64,000 nt of DNA from Egicoccus sp. AB-alg6-2 (GCF_041821025.1 NZ_JBGUAY010000006.1:248001-312000), one strand, 5' to 3'; counted from the stretch's first letter, positions 1 to 11,060 are shown. Numbers and translations are program-made. The notes: generated from the sequence alone by a model not told the origin.

Positions 1-3005
<3,005 letters not shown>

Positions 3006-3368
3006 CAGGGACCTCCCTGGCGTGGTGGTCGGTGCGTCCCGGCGGGACGGGACGCCGGTGAACGGCGCGAGTGCGCGTAACGGCACGAACATGACCGCGA
3101 GGCGGACGGAGCGCCGGCCCGTCCGAGCGGAGTGGTGGGGCTACATCGGGGCGCACCGGGCGGCGATGCGCCGGGCGGCCCCCTTCCCGGGTGTAGGACC
3201 TACGTTGCACCGCATGTCGTCGGACGGGACGCCACGGACACGGGATCCACCATGGGCACACGTCGGCCACGCCAGCATGCGCGGCGCGACGACGTGGGAA
3301 ATGGCGAGGACCTCGGTCAGCAGGCGACGCCTCGAACGCAGGACGTGAACGGGGCAATACGCATGGCA

Positions 3369-3403
3369 CACGGCAGCCGGGCAGTGTAGGCCCGGCAGCC
3401 GTG
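3369..3403 (-). terminator. rplL-rpoB hairpin 3 (attenuator or processing site)
   Basis: A 14-base-pair stem with one A-A mismatch and a 7-base loop AGTGTAG; arms are CACGGCAGCCGGGC and GCCCGGCAGCCGTG. No T-run follows on the minus strand, so an RNA processing site or partial terminator is as likely as a full terminator. Confidence 0.4.
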
Positions 3404-3420
3404 TCCCGTCAACACCGGAC

Positions 3421-3441
3421 CGCGTGCGCGATACGCACGCG
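3421..3441 (-). terminator. rplL-rpoB hairpin 2
   Basis: Perfect 8-base-pair stem, CGCGTGCG pairing with CGCACGCG, with a 5-base loop CGATA. It is the middle of three consecutive hairpins downstream of rplL. There is no poly-T tract. Confidence 0.35.
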
Positions 3442-3450
3442 ACGGGAACG

Positions 3451-3482
3451 CCACCGCCGCCGGGGCTCCCCAGCGGCGGTGG
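3451..3482 (-). terminator. hairpin 45 bases after the rplL stop
   Basis: Perfect 10-base-pair outer stem (CCACCGCCGC with GCGGCGGTGG), then one C-A mismatch and an inner GGG/CCC stem. It is the strongest of the three hairpins and lies where a partial terminator of the rplJL transcript would be expected. A T-rich tail is missing, as is common in high-GC actinobacteria. Confidence 0.5.
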
Positions 3483-3526
3483 ACCCGGCGGGCCCGCGCG
3501 GTGCGCGAGCCCGGCGAGGGAACGAC

Positions 3527-3910
3527 TCAGGCCAGTTCGACGGTGGCGCCGGCGGCCTCGAGCTTCTCCTTGGCGGCGTTGGCGGCGTCCTTGTCGACCC
3601 CTTCGAGGATCGGCTTGGGCGCGCTCTCGACCAGCTCCTTGGCCTCCTTGAGGCCGAGGTTGGTGAGGCCGCGGACCTCCTTGATGACCTGGATCTTCTT
3701 CTCGCCGGCCGAGGTCAGCACGACGTCGAAGGAGTCCTTCTCCTCCTCCGCGGCGACCTCGCCACCGCCCGCGCCCGCGGCCGCGACGGCGACCGGAGCA
3801 GCAGCGGTGACCTCGAAGGTGTCCTCGAACTTCTTGACGAGCTCGCTCAGCTCCATGAGCGTGAGCTCCTTGAAGGCGTCGATGAGCTCGTCGGTGGTCA
3901 GCTTGGCCAT
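3527..3910 (-). CDS. rplL: 50S ribosomal protein L7/L12
   Basis: Stalk protein that recruits translation GTPases; 127 residues, normal for the family. It begins [20 protein letters not shown] (dimerisation domain), has an Ala/Gly hinge at about residues 35-55, and a C-terminal domain containing [20 protein letters not shown]. Start ATG at 3910 has AAGAGGAA upstream. It follows rplJ by 68 bases and is co-transcribed with it. Further in-frame sequence upstream of this ATG is not part of the protein. Confidence 0.97.
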   Translation of the reverse strand: MAKLTTDELIDAFKELTLMELSELVKKFEDTFEVTAAAPVAVAAAGAGGGEVAAEEEKDSFDVVLTSAGEKKIQVIKEVRGLTNLGLKEAKELVESAPKPILEGVDKDAANAAKEKLEAAGATVELA

Positions 3911-3978
3911 GGTGGTGGTTCCTCTTGCTGTGGTCTGGTGTGGGGGCGTGCACCCGGCGCGGGGCCGGCGGTTCGAAC

Positions 3979-4680
3979 TCAGGCCTGTTCGGCGTCGCCG
4001 TCGGCCTCGGCAGCGGCGTCCTCGGTCGCGGGAGCGTCCTCGGTCGCCTCGGTCACCGGCGTGTCGTCGGCGACCGCGTCCTCGCTGGTGGCGGCGTCGG
4101 CGGCCGGCTCCTCGGCGGGAGCGTCGGCTTCCGGCGCCGGCTCGGCATCGGCCGGGGCGTCGGCGTAACCGCCGGCGTCGACCAGGGCCTGCACGAGACG
4201 GGCCTGCTTCTCGATCGGGGCCTGCAGCAGACGCGCGGTGTTGGCGAGCGCGCCGTACATCAGGCCGACGAACTTGGCGAGCAGGTCCTCGCGGCTGTCG
4301 AGCTCGGCGAGTTTCGCGGCCTCGACGTCGGAGAGCACCGCGCCGTCGAGGTAGCCGCCGCGGACGATCAGGTCCGGGTGGTCCTTGGCGAAGTCGCGCA
4401 GCGCCTTGGCCGGACCGACCGGGTCCTCCTGGCAGAACACCAGGCCGGTGGGACCGGAGAGCAGCTCTTCGAGACCCTCGATGCCGGCGTCGGCCGCAGC
4501 GCGACGGGCGAGGGTGTTCTTGGCGACCCGCATCTCGGCGTTGGCCTCGCGCAGCTTCACGCGCAGTTGGGCCAGCTCCGTGACACTGAGGCCGCGGTAG
4601 TGGGTCAGCAGGGTCGCGGCGGAGTTCGACAGGCCCTCTCGGACCTCGTCGACCACGGCGACCTTGTCGGGACGGGGCAC
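3979..4680 (-). CDS. rplJ: 50S ribosomal protein L10 with long acidic tail
   Basis: Stalk base protein that anchors L7/L12 and, in other bacteria, represses its own mRNA. The first ~165 residues are a standard L10 ([31 protein letters not shown], helical C-terminal L12-binding region). Total length is 233 residues; most L10 proteins have 165-180. The extra ~60 residues are nearly all Ala, Glu, Asp, Pro and Thr, so the tail is acidic and probably disordered. GTG start at 4680 is fixed by GGAGGAA 3-4 bases upstream. A structured leader precedes it (4764-4919). Confidence 0.95.
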   Translation of the reverse strand: MPRPDKVAVVDEVREGLSNSAATLLTHYRGLSVTELAQLRVKLREANAEMRVAKNTLARRAAADAGIEGLEELLSGPTGLVFCQEDPVGPAKALRDFAKDHPDLIVRGGYLDGAVLSDVEAAKLAELDSREDLLAKFVGLMYGALANTARLLQAPIEKQARLVQALVDAGGYADAPADAEPAPEADAPAEEPAADAATSEDAVADDTPVTEATEDAPATEDAAAEADGDAEQA

Positions 4681-4763
4681 GGGTTCCTCCGTCGGGGGGA
4701 TGGAAGCGGCCGCTGGTGTCCGGTCGGGTCCGAGGTGGTCGCGCGACGGGCGACAACGAAGAA

Positions 4764-4788
4764 TCCCCCTGCGCACCGCGCGGGGGGA
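4764..4788 (-). terminator. attenuator hairpin in the rplJ leader
   Basis: On the minus strand the arms are TCCCCCcGCGC and GCGCaGGGGGA with a 3-base loop (one C-A mismatch), followed directly by TTCTTCGTTGT. A GC-rich stem plus T-rich tail inside a leader, 84 bases before the rplJ start, is the layout of a transcription attenuator. Confidence 0.55.
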
Positions 4789-4919
4789 CATCGGGACCGG
4801 CACGTCAGGGACGGCTGGCGGATATCTCACCTGCGCGGGACGCACGGGACGCTCGGTCGTGCTGGCGTCGCCGTGACCTTCGGCCCATCGCGGGCATCCG
4901 GCGGTCTTCGGCTTGAAGT
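4764..4919 (-). ncRNA. L10-type ribosomal protein leader
   Basis: The leader RNA contains CCGAAGACCGCCGG near its 5' end and GCGCAGGTGAGATA about 75 bases later. From memory these resemble the conserved blocks of actinobacterial L10 leaders, which bind L10(L12)4. It ends in the attenuator at 4764-4788. The likely role is feedback control of rplJL by free L10. Assignment is by recalled motif, not by covariance search. Confidence 0.6.
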
Positions 4920-4925
4920 GTGGGC

Positions 4926-4955
4926 AGCGTACCGGTCCGCTCGCCTCCTGGCGAA
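4926..4955 (-). promoter_or_regulatory. candidate rplJL promoter
   Basis: A -10 box TACGCT (4926-4931) with a weak -35 TTCGCC 18 bases upstream. It overlaps the rplKA terminator and would start transcription just before the L10 leader. Only the -10 box is convincing. Confidence 0.35.
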
Positions 4956-4970
4956 TGCGAGCGGACCGGT
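4931..4970 (-). terminator. rplKA terminator
   Basis: Perfect 14-base-pair stem (ACCGGTCCGCTCGC / GCGAGCGGACCGGT) with a 12-base loop, starting 12 bases after the rplA stop. It lacks a long T-run but is the most stable simple hairpin in the ribosomal block. Confidence 0.7.
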
Positions 4971-4982
4971 GGGGTGCGTCGG

Positions 4983-5705
4983 CTACGCGTCGTCGTCCTC
5001 GAGCAGGTCGCGCGACTTGGCCGGGTCGAGCGGGACGCTCGGGCTCATCGAGGTCGAGACCGCGACGGTCTGCAGGTAGCGGCCCTTGGCGGCCGACGGA
5101 CGCTGACGGATGATCTCGTCGAGCAGCGCGGCGTAGTTCTCCACCAGCTGCTCGGTGGTGAACGACGCCTTGCCCAGGATGGTGTGGACGTTGCCGTTGC
5201 GGTCCGAGCGGTACTCGATGCGGCCGGCCTTGATCTCCTTGACCGCCTGGCCGACGTTCATCGTCACCGTGCCCGACTTCGGGTTGGGCATCAGGCCGCG
5301 CGGGCCGAGCACCTTTCCGAGCCGCCCGAGCTTGCCCATCATGTCGGGCGTGGCGATCACCGAGTCGATCTGGTCGAGCAGGTCGCCCTGACCGAGTTCC
5401 TCGACGAGCTCGTCGCCACCGACGTGGTCGGCCCCCGCCTCGCGGGCTTCGGCGGCCTTGTCACCGCCGGCGACGACCGCGACGCGGACCGACTTGCCGA
5501 TGCCGTGCGGCAGCGACACGGCGCCGCGGACCATCTGGTCCGCCTTGCGCGGGTCGATGCCGAGCCGGAAGGCGCAGTCGACGGTGCTGTCGTACGCGGC
5601 GCTGTCGATCTCCTTGAGCAGCGCCAGGCCCGCCTTGGGGCCGTAGAGCCGGTCGGCCTCGATCTTGTCGAGGGCCGCGCGGTACTTCTTTCCTCGCTTC
5701 GCCAT
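4983..5705 (-). CDS. rplA: 50S ribosomal protein L1
   Basis: L1 stalk protein, 240 residues, which helps release deacylated tRNA. It begins [22 protein letters not shown] and contains the L1 signature region [23 protein letters not shown] use ATG at 5705, 11 bases after GAGGAG, rather than the GTG four codons upstream, which touches the Shine-Dalgarno sequence. It lies 93 bases after rplK and ends before a strong terminator, so rplK-rplA form one unit. Confidence 0.96.
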   Translation of the reverse strand: MAKRGKKYRAALDKIEADRLYGPKAGLALLKEIDSAAYDSTVDCAFRLGIDPRKADQMVRGAVSLPHGIGKSVRVAVVAGGDKAAEAREAGADHVGGDELVEELGQGDLLDQIDSVIATPDMMGKLGRLGKVLGPRGLMPNPKSGTVTMNVGQAVKEIKAGRIEYRSDRNGNVHTILGKASFTTEQLVENYAALLDEIIRQRPSAAKGRYLQTVAVSTSMSPSVPLDPAKSRDLLEDDDA

Positions 5706-5798
5706 GACGTCATGCACTCCTCGTGGTCAGGCGACGGATCGCATCCGTCTCCCACGGTAGAAGGGTCGCCCCGCAGGGCCGTGGTGTTCGTGGGCGGT

Positions 5799-6224
5799 TC
5801 AGCCCTCGACGTTGAGACCCATCGAGCGGGCGGTGCCCTCGATGATCTTCATCGCGCCGTCGATGTCGATCGCGTTGAGGTCGGGCATCTTCTTCTCGGC
5901 GATCTCGCGGACCTGGTCACGCGTGACCTTGCCGACCTTGACCGTGTTGGGCGTGCCCGACCCGCCCTGCAGTCCGGCGGCCTTCATCAGCAGCTGGGCG
6001 GCGGGCGGGGTCTTCATGATGAAGGTGAACGAGCGGTCCTCGTAGACCGTGATCTCCACCGGGACGATGTCACCCTGCATCTGCTGGGTGCGCTCGTTGA
6101 ACGCCTTGCAGAACTCCATGATGTTCACGGAGTGCTGACCCAGCGCCGGGCCGACGGGCGGGGCGGGGTTGGCCGCACCGGCCGGGATCTGCAGCTTGAT
6201 GAAGCCTGCGACCTTCTTCGCCAT
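5799..6224 (-). CDS. rplK: 50S ribosomal protein L11
   Basis: GTPase-centre protein, 141 residues, the usual length. It begins [20 protein letters not shown] with the proline-rich N-domain linker [15 protein letters not shown], and the C-domain binding 23S rRNA follows ([18 protein letters not shown]). ATG at 6224 has GAGGAG 10 bases upstream. It lies 99 bases downstream of nusG. Confidence 0.97.
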   Translation of the reverse strand: MAKKVAGFIKLQIPAGAANPAPPVGPALGQHSVNIMEFCKAFNERTQQMQGDIVPVEITVYEDRSFTFIMKTPPAAQLLMKAAGLQGGSGTPNTVKVGKVTRDQVREIAEKKMPDLNAIDIDGAMKIIEGTARSMGLNVEG

Positions 6225-6323
6225 GTTCTCTGTTCTCCTCGCGTGGTCAGGCAGCCGCGTACGGCCTCCCACGTCGTTCGTGCGGCGCGGGTCGCGCCGA
6301 CGGTTTGGTGTGCGTCGCCCCGG

Positions 6324-7514
6324 CTACAGCTTGGCGACGTTGTCGAAAGGCAGCTCGAGCGGCGTCTCGCGACCGAAGACGCTCACGAGCACCTTGAGCT
6401 TGGCCTGGTCGAGGTTGATCTCGGCGATCGTGCCGGTGAAGTCCGCAAACGGCCCGCCGGTGACCCGGACGGTCTCGCCGACCTCGAGGTCGATCTCGGC
6501 GACGACCTTCTCGGGCTGCGCGGGGGCCGCGCCCTCCTCGGGCTCGACCTCCTCGACGTACTCGTCGGGCAGCTTGAGCGTCGTGGCGACCTCGCGCAGC
6601 GGCAGCGGCACGGGGCGCGTGCCCGGCGAGCCGACGAAGCCGGTGACCGCCGGGGTGTGGCGGACGATGCCCCAGACCTCGTCGTCCATCTCCATACGCA
6701 CCAGCACGTAGCCGGGCAGGAACTTCTTCTGCGACGTGGTCTTCTTGCCCTTCTTGTACTCGGTGACCTCTTCGGTCGGGATGTGCACCTCGTAGATGCG
6801 GTCCTCGGCCTCGAGCGCCTCGACACGGCTGAGCAGGTTGTCCTTCACGCGCTGCTCGTAGCCGGCGTAGGTGTGGACGACGTACCAGTCACCGAGCAGG
6901 CGGTTGAGTTCCTTCTTGTCCCGCACGTCCTCGAGCGAGCGCGGACGGCCGCGGCGGACGGGCGCCTCGGTCGTCTCGGCGTCTCCGTCGCCGGTCGGTG
7001 CGTCGGTGGCCGGATCCGCGGGCTCGGCGGCCGGCACGTCGACCGCGTCGACGGCCACGCCACCCGGGTCCACCTCGTCTGTCGCCCCGCCGGAGGCGAT
7101 GCCGAGCAGGTCGTCGAGGTCGTCGGCGCCGAGCGAGTCCGGCGCGTCGGCACCCGCGGCGTCGTCGGTCGTGCCGGGCGCGGTCTCGGTCGCGCCGACG
7201 GCGTCGAGCTCACCGGCCTCGTCCTCGACGGACTCGTCGCCGATGGGCACGACCGCCTCGGCGACCGCGTCGAGGTCGGCGTGCGGAGCCAGGGGCTCGG
7301 CGATTCCGGGCAGGTCGTCGGCCACGGTCAGGCTCTCGTCAGCGGCCGGGACGTTGGCCGGGTTGTCGGCGTTGGACGCCGAGCGCAGCTCGGCGTCGGC
7401 CGGGCGGTCGGGCGCCTCGACGGGAGGCAGTTCCTCACGGACCGGCTCGCGGTCGAGGTCCTGCTCGCCGTCGCTGCGCTCGGCGGCGTCGGGGATGGTG
7501 GCGTCGTCGGACAC
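6324..7514 (-). CDS. nusG: transcription factor NusG with very long acidic N-terminus
   Basis: NusG binds RNA polymerase and links it to Rho or the ribosome. The NGN domain begins at about residue 208 ([19 protein letters not shown]) and the KOW domain lies at about 343-372 ([20 protein letters not shown]). Total length is 396 residues; E. coli has 181 and mycobacteria about 240. The extra N-terminal ~205 residues are Asp/Glu/Ala/Pro-rich without clear fold, followed by a basic patch [11 protein letters not shown] start with AGAGG upstream. It begins 9 bases after secE ends. The core identity is certain; the function of the extension is unknown. Confidence 0.95.
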   Translation of the reverse strand: MSDDATIPDAAERSDGEQDLDREPVREELPPVEAPDRPADAELRSASNADNPANVPAADESLTVADDLPGIAEPLAPHADLDAVAEAVVPIGDESVEDEAGELDAVGATETAPGTTDDAAGADAPDSLGADDLDDLLGIASGGATDEVDPGGVAVDAVDVPAAEPADPATDAPTGDGDAETTEAPVRRGRPRSLEDVRDKKELNRLLGDWYVVHTYAGYEQRVKDNLLSRVEALEAEDRIYEVHIPTEEVTEYKKGKKTTSQKKFLPGYVLVRMEMDDEVWGIVRHTPAVTGFVGSPGTRPVPLPLREVATTLKLPDEYVEEVEPEEGAAPAQPEKVVAEIDLEVGETVRVTGGPFADFTGTIAEINLDQAKLKVLVSVFGRETPLELPFDNVAKL

Positions 7515-7523
7515 GGTTGCCTC

Positions 7524-7799
7524 TTAGCCCAGGGTGTTGATGACGGCGTTTCGGAAGATGTAGTCCATGCCCCAGACCAGCAGCACGAGGACGAGGGTCA
7601 CCACGAGCACGACGATCGTGTACGAGGTGACCTCCTTGCGGTTGGGCCAGGCGACCTTGCGCAGCTCGCTGCGCACCTCGCGCAGGAACTGCGCCGGCGG
7701 TGTGCGCCCCTCGGAGCGGGGTGCCTCGTCGGCGGCGCTGGCCTGACCGGCGGTGCGCCGTTGCTCACGACCGGCGTTGCGCTTCGATTCGCGACTCAT
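7524..7799 (-). CDS. secE: preprotein translocase subunit SecE
   Basis: Small essential clamp of the SecY channel, 91 residues. A charged cytoplasmic N-terminus is followed by the amphipathic helix FLREVRSELRKVAWPNRKEV (residues 38-57) and one membrane helix (about 60-82), the single-helix form usual outside enterobacteria. ATG at 7799 gives MSRESKRNAG; longer in-frame starts would run toward the tRNA gene and are not credible. It is followed by nusG. Confidence 0.95.
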   Translation of the reverse strand: MSRESKRNAGREQRRTAGQASAADEAPRSEGRTPPAQFLREVRSELRKVAWPNRKEVTSYTIVVLVVTLVLVLLVWGMDYIFRNAVINTLG

Positions 7800-7958
7800 G
7801 TGTGGGACTCCTGCCCGCGTGGCGGTGGGCGAGGGGGACGCGGCGGGTGACAGCGGACTTCGTTCGCGTCCTTGGTGGGCCGTCGGACGCGCCTTGGTGC
7901 GGCGCGGCACGTCGGCCGGGGGATGTGCGCTGGCGCGTCGAGGGGCGTCAGCGCGTCG

Positions 7959-8032
7959 CACGGGAGGAGGGACTTGAACCCCCAACCGCCGGTTTTGGAG
8001 ACCGGTGCTCTACCAAATTGAGCTACTCCCGT
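7959..8032 (-). tRNA. trpT: tRNA-Trp (CCA anticodon)
   Basis: A 74-base cloverleaf: acceptor ACGGGAG/CTCCCGT, D-arm AGCTCAATTTGGTAGAGC, anticodon stem CCGGT/ACCGG around loop CTCCAAA (anticodon CCA), and T-arm with GGTTCAAGTCC. The 3' CCA is not encoded. It sits between hadB and secE, as in mycobacteria. Confidence 0.97.
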
Positions 8033-8090
8033 CCGTCCCCGCATCGGGTTCGACGGCGTCGCGGACGACATCAGCCCCTGACAAGGGAAC

Positions 8091-8111
8091 GCTGCCTCAC
8101 GCGGAGGCAGC
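8091..8111 (-). other. hairpin at the 5' end of the trpT-secE transcript
   Basis: Perfect 8-base-pair stem GCTGCCTC/GAGGCAGC with a 5-base loop. It falls at the predicted transcription start of the promoter at 8118-8147, so it would form a 5'-terminal stem on the RNA rather than a terminator for hadB. Confidence 0.5.
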
Positions 8112-8117
8112 GTCGAC

Positions 8118-8147
8118 AGGGTATCCCCCATCCCCCGTTCGCGACAA
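8118..8147 (-). promoter_or_regulatory. promoter for tRNA-Trp/secE
   Basis: -35 TTGTCG (8142-8147), 18-base spacer, -10 TACCCT (8118-8123), reading toward tRNA-Trp. The same -10 hexamer is seen before the tRNA-Tyr cluster. Confidence 0.55.
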
Positions 8148-8224
8148 CTGGTGTCGACCGGACCCGCCGTCGTGCGCGCGGGTACGGGCGGCGCGGCGCA
8201 CGACGCGGGACCGTGGCCCGGCCC

Positions 8225-8617
8225 TCAGGCGCGGATTCGGCCGACCCCCTTGAGGATCTGGTCACCGTTGTCGTTGCGGCCCCACAGCTGCACGGTGGCG
8301 AGGTCGCCATCGACGTTGGTGACGGTCCCGCCGAACGTCGACGAGGTGTGCAGCGGCCACGGACGGGTGAACCGGACGTTGATCTCGACGACGTGTTCGG
8401 GGCCACCGGCGAAGGCGGTCAGCACACGCGACGCGAGTCCCATCGCATACATCCCGTGGGCGATGATCCCGCCCGTCGGACTCACCTTTCCGGCGAACTC
8501 GGGGTCGTAGTGCAGCGGGTTGAGGTCCCCGGACGCGGCCGCGTAGGCCACCGACGTGGTGAGCTGGGAGCGCTCGGTGACCTCCGGCAGCACGGTGCCG
8601 ACCTCGAAGCGACTCAT
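8225..8617 (-). CDS. MaoC-family (R)-hydratase, HadB-like
   Basis: Hot-dog-fold 3-hydroxyacyl dehydratase subunit, 130 residues. The hydratase motif GDLNPLHYDPEFAG supplies the catalytic Asp and His five residues apart, followed by TGGIIAHGMYAMGLASR. Position between rpmG/hadA and tRNA-Trp matches mycobacterial hadB (Rv0636), where HadAB dehydrates FAS-II intermediates. No hadC follows, and nothing here shows that this organism makes mycolic acids, so a general fatty-acid or hydroxyacyl role is safer. Its start overlaps the hadA stop by 4 bases, implying coupling and a heterodimer. Confidence 0.85.
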   Translation of the reverse strand: MSRFEVGTVLPEVTERSQLTTSVAYAAASGDLNPLHYDPEFAGKVSPTGGIIAHGMYAMGLASRVLTAFAGGPEHVVEINVRFTRPWPLHTSSTFGGTVTNVDGDLATVQLWGRNDNGDQILKGVGRIRA

Positions 8618-9135
8618 GCCGCACCCCCCTGCTCCGCCGCTCGCGCAGAACCGTCGCCGCCGGCATCAGCCGCCGGGGCAGAACCGTCGCCGCCGGCGTC
8701 AGCCGCCGGCGCAGAACCGAGGAAGACGATGACGGCCTTGGACCGCACGGCCAGGGCATCGTCGTCGGCGAAGCGGCAGTCCACCTCGATGGTGAGCAGC
8801 TCGTTGCGTCCGCGGATGGTGATGTCGGCGATGCGTGGTGTGCAGCGGAGCACGTCGCCCGGCCGGACCGGGCGCTCGCCGTAGGTGTAGCCCTGCGAGC
8901 CGTGGACCAGGGTCCAGTGGGCACCGAGTTCGGGGTCGGCGAAGACCGCCTGGCCGCCCTTGGTGATGGTGAAGGCGGCGGCGAACGTGGGTGGCGCGAC
9001 GCAGTCGTCGCCGTCGCTGAAGTAGCGCGGGTCGTGTTCGCCGAGGGCGGACGCGTACTCGCGGATCTTCTCGCGCGACACCTCGTAGGTGTAGGCGGGG
9101 TAGGTGGTCCCGACCTTGTCGGTGTTGAGCGCCAT
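8614..9135 (-). CDS. FAS1-like dehydratase subunit, HadA-like
   Basis: N-terminal-MaoC type hot-dog protein, 173 residues, likely the substrate-binding partner of the HadB-like subunit. It begins MALNTDKVGTTYPAYTYEVS; YASALGEHDPRYFSD occupies the position of the active-site loop but lacks the Asp-x4-His pair, as in known HadA/HadC. The C-terminus ends in a low-complexity tail with two copies of an 11-residue unit GSAPAADAGGD, from a 33-bp DNA repeat. It follows the rpmG terminator. Confidence 0.82.
   Translation of the reverse strand: MALNTDKVGTTYPAYTYEVSREKIREYASALGEHDPRYFSDGDDCVAPPTFAAAFTITKGGQAVFADPELGAHWTLVHGSQGYTYGERPVRPGDVLRCTPRIADITIRGRNELLTIEVDCRFADDDALAVRSKAVIVFLGSAPAADAGGDGSAPAADAGGDGSARAAEQGGAA
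8645..8719. repeat. 33-bp tandem repeat inside hadA 3' end
   Basis: A 33-bp unit starts at 8645, 8678 and (partial) 8711, with a single base change between the complete copies. It keeps frame and encodes the GSAPAADAGGD units at the end of the HadA-like protein. Confidence 0.85.
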
Positions 9136-9201
9136 TGGCTCCTCGTCGCTCGCCTCGGGGCCGCATCCTAGAGGCCTCGGGGGAACGACCCCGAAACGCC
9201 G

Positions 9202-9237
9202 ACGACCCGCTGCCCCGTGTCGGGGGCGGCGGGTCGT
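9202..9237 (-). terminator. rpmG terminator
   Basis: A 15-base-pair stem with one mismatch (ACGACCCGCtGCCCC with GGGGGCgGCGGGTCGT) and a 5-base loop, 22 bases downstream of the rpmG stop. On the minus strand it is followed by CGGCGTTTCGG. Confidence 0.65.
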
Positions 9238-9258
9238 TCGGACCTGCGTCGCCTGGGC

Positions 9259-9423
9259 TCAACGGGTCTCGCGGTGCACCTGGTGCTGGCGGCAGCGCGA
9301 GCAGAACTTGCGCAGCTCGATGCGCTCACGCTGGTTCACGCGGTGCTTGGAGGTGATGTAGTTGCGCTCCTTGCACTCGGTGCAAGCCAGCGTCACCTTG
9401 GGGCGGTTGTCGTTCTTGGGCAT
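9259..9423 (-). CDS. rpmG: 50S ribosomal protein L33 (zinc-ribbon form)
   Basis: 54 residues, read directly from the sequence: it begins [20 protein letters not shown] and ends with [15 protein letters not shown]. Two Cys pairs (CTEC and CSRC) form the zinc ribbon, so this is the zinc-containing paralogue. ATG at 9423; GGAGGA lies upstream. In many actinobacteria rpmG precedes the hadAB/secE region, as here. Confidence 0.95.
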   Translation of the reverse strand: MPKNDNRPKVTLACTECKERNYITSKHRVNQRERIELRKFCSRCRQHQVHRETR

Positions 9424-9771
9424 GGTCTTCGATCTCCTCCCCCGTCGCGGCCGCGTCGGGAGGACGCGCCTCGGGCGAACCCCTCGGCGCTCGTGTGCGA
9501 GCGACGCCGGAGGACAGGGCGACTACTGCAGTGGGACGGTGCGCGAACGCGCTCACCGCCAAGCGTACGCCCTCCACCCCCATTCGGCATCCGCGGTCGC
9601 GTCCGCGCTCAGGGAGGGCGTTGATCTTCGTCGATGCGTGTCGTGGGTGTTGCGGAGCCGGTCTTCGGTGGTGGAGCCGGTGGCTGCCGTAGGGAGCGAT
9701 GGAGGGCGGGCGGGTACGGCTCCCGAAGGCAACCACTGGCGTAACCACCGAAGACCGGCGGAAGAACAGAC
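9424..9771. other. rpmG-tuf intergenic region, no gene
   Basis: 348 bp without a supported gene. The tuf-proximal third holds a nested inverted repeat (9657-9759). The rest should contain the rpmG promoter and leader, but I see no convincing -35/-10 pair. Confidence 0.6.
9657..9759. repeat. nested inverted repeat downstream of tuf
   Basis: Perfect 16-bp inverted arms, GCCGGTCTTCGGTGGT (9657-9672) and its reverse complement (9744-9759), enclose 71 bases. A second inverted pair (GGAGCCG / CGGCTCC) lies inside. The structure starts 12 bases after the tuf stop. It could be the tuf terminator, or a small MITE-like insertion. Confidence 0.6.
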
Positions 9772-10959
9772 CTACTTGAGGATCTTGGTGACGCGGCCAG
9801 CACCAACGGTGCGGCCACCCTCACGGATGGCGAACTTCAGACCCTCGTCCATCGCGATCGGCTGGATCAACTCCACCGTCATCTCGGTGTTGTCACCCGG
9901 CATCACCATCTCCACACCATCAGGCAACGTGACCGCACCGGTCACATCCGTGGTCCGGAAATAGAACTGCGGCCGATAGTTGTTGAAGAACGGCGTGTGA
10001 CGGCCACCCTCTTCCTTGGACAGGATGTACACCTGCGCCTCGAAATCGGTGTGCGGCGTGATCGAACCCGGCGCAGCGAGCACCTGACCCCGCTCCACAT
10101 CCTCCTTCTTGGTCCCACGCAACAACACACCCACGTTGTCGCCCGCCATGCCCTCATCGAGCAACTTGCGGAACATCTCCACACCGGTCACCGTCGTCGA
10201 CGTGGTGTCCTTGAGACCGATGATCTCGATCGTGTCACCCACGTTGACCTTGCCACCCTCGATCCGACCCGTGACCACCGTGCCACGACCCGTGATCGAA
10301 AACACATCCTCGATCGGCATGATGAACGGCTTGTCCAACGCCCGCTCGGGCTCGACGAAGAACTCGTCGACCGCACCCATCAACTCCATGATCGCCGACT
10401 CGTACGCCTCATCACCCTCGAGCGCACGCAGAGCCGACACCCGAACCACCGGCGTGTCATCACCCGGGAAATCGTAGGAATCGAGGAGCTCACGCACCTC
10501 CATCTCCACCAGCTCGAGCAACTCCTCATCATCGACCATGTCGACCTTGTTGAGCGCCACGATCAACTTGGGCACCCCAACCTGACGCGCCAACAACACA
10601 TGCTCACGCGTCTGCGGCATCGGACCATCCGCCGCCGACACCACCAGGATCGCCCCATCCATCTGCGCCGCACCCGTGATCATGTTCTTCACATAATCGG
10701 CGTGCCCGGGAGCATCCACATGCGCATAGTGACGCGCATCGGTCTCATACTCCACATGCGACACATTGATCGTGATCCCACGCTCACGCTCCTCAGGCGC
10801 CTTGTCGATCGCATCAAACGCCATCGACTGCACATTCGGATTGTGCTTGTGCAACACATTCGTGATCGCCGCCGTCAACGTCGTCTTCCCATGATCGACG
10901 TGACCAATCGTGCCGATATTCATGTGCGGCTTGGTCCGCTCGAACTTCTCCTTGGCCAT
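9772..10959 (-). CDS. tuf: translation elongation factor Tu
   Basis: GTPase that delivers aminoacyl-tRNA; 395 residues, full length. It starts [20 protein letters not shown], with G1 GHVDHGKT, G3 DAPGHADY and G4 NKVD, and ends [13 protein letters not shown] at 10959 follows GAGGAG by 8 bases. It lies downstream of three tRNA genes, like E. coli tufB, and no fusA or rps genes adjoin it. Codon use is unlike every neighbour: 13 of the first 16 Asp codons are GAT and five of seven early Asn codons are AAT, with CGT, GTG and TTG frequent, whereas adjacent genes use GAC, AAC, CGC, GTC and CTC/CTG. Codons near the 3' end look more native. Protein identity is certain. Confidence 0.98.
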   Translation of the reverse strand: MAKEKFERTKPHMNIGTIGHVDHGKTTLTAAITNVLHKHNPNVQSMAFDAIDKAPEERERGITINVSHVEYETDARHYAHVDAPGHADYVKNMITGAAQMDGAILVVSAADGPMPQTREHVLLARQVGVPKLIVALNKVDMVDDEELLELVEMEVRELLDSYDFPGDDTPVVRVSALRALEGDEAYESAIMELMGAVDEFFVEPERALDKPFIMPIEDVFSITGRGTVVTGRIEGGKVNVGDTIEIIGLKDTTSTTVTGVEMFRKLLDEGMAGDNVGVLLRGTKKEDVERGQVLAAPGSITPHTDFEAQVYILSKEEGGRHTPFFNNYRPQFYFRTTDVTGAVTLPDGVEMVMPGDNTEMTVELIQPIAMDEGLKFAIREGGRTVGAGRVTKILK

Positions 10960-11045
10960 CGAGTTCGCTCCTCGTGGTGACCGTGGTGGCCGGCGGATCC
11001 GGCCCGCAGTCGCGTGTCGTCGTTGTTGGACGGTTGATGGTGGGA

Positions 11046-11060
11046 CGTGTCCCGGACACG
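11046..11060. promoter_or_regulatory. 15-bp palindrome upstream of tuf
   Basis: CGTGTCCCGGACACG: seven-base arms around one central base, 87 bases before the tuf start, in the tRNA-Met-tuf spacer. The loop is too small for a stable RNA hairpin, so a protein-binding site is possible. I do not recognise the site. Confidence 0.35.

Larger units (their letters stand above)
3006..3526 (-). other. rplL-rpoB intergenic leader, no gene
   Basis: This 521-bp gap shows no convincing gene; open frames in it are codon-biased shadows. Its rplL-proximal part holds three hairpins, listed separately. The rpoB-proximal 360 bases contain no repeat beyond a short palindrome, GTAGGACCTAC, near 3192-3202. In E. 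coli the same gap holds an attenuator and an RNase III site, so a role in setting the rplL:rpoB ratio is a reasonable inference. Confidence 0.6.

Noticed and set aside
8091-8111. Hairpin read as the hadB terminator.
   Set aside because: It lies downstream of a good promoter and at the predicted RNA 5' end, 114 bases after hadB, so a leader stem fits better.
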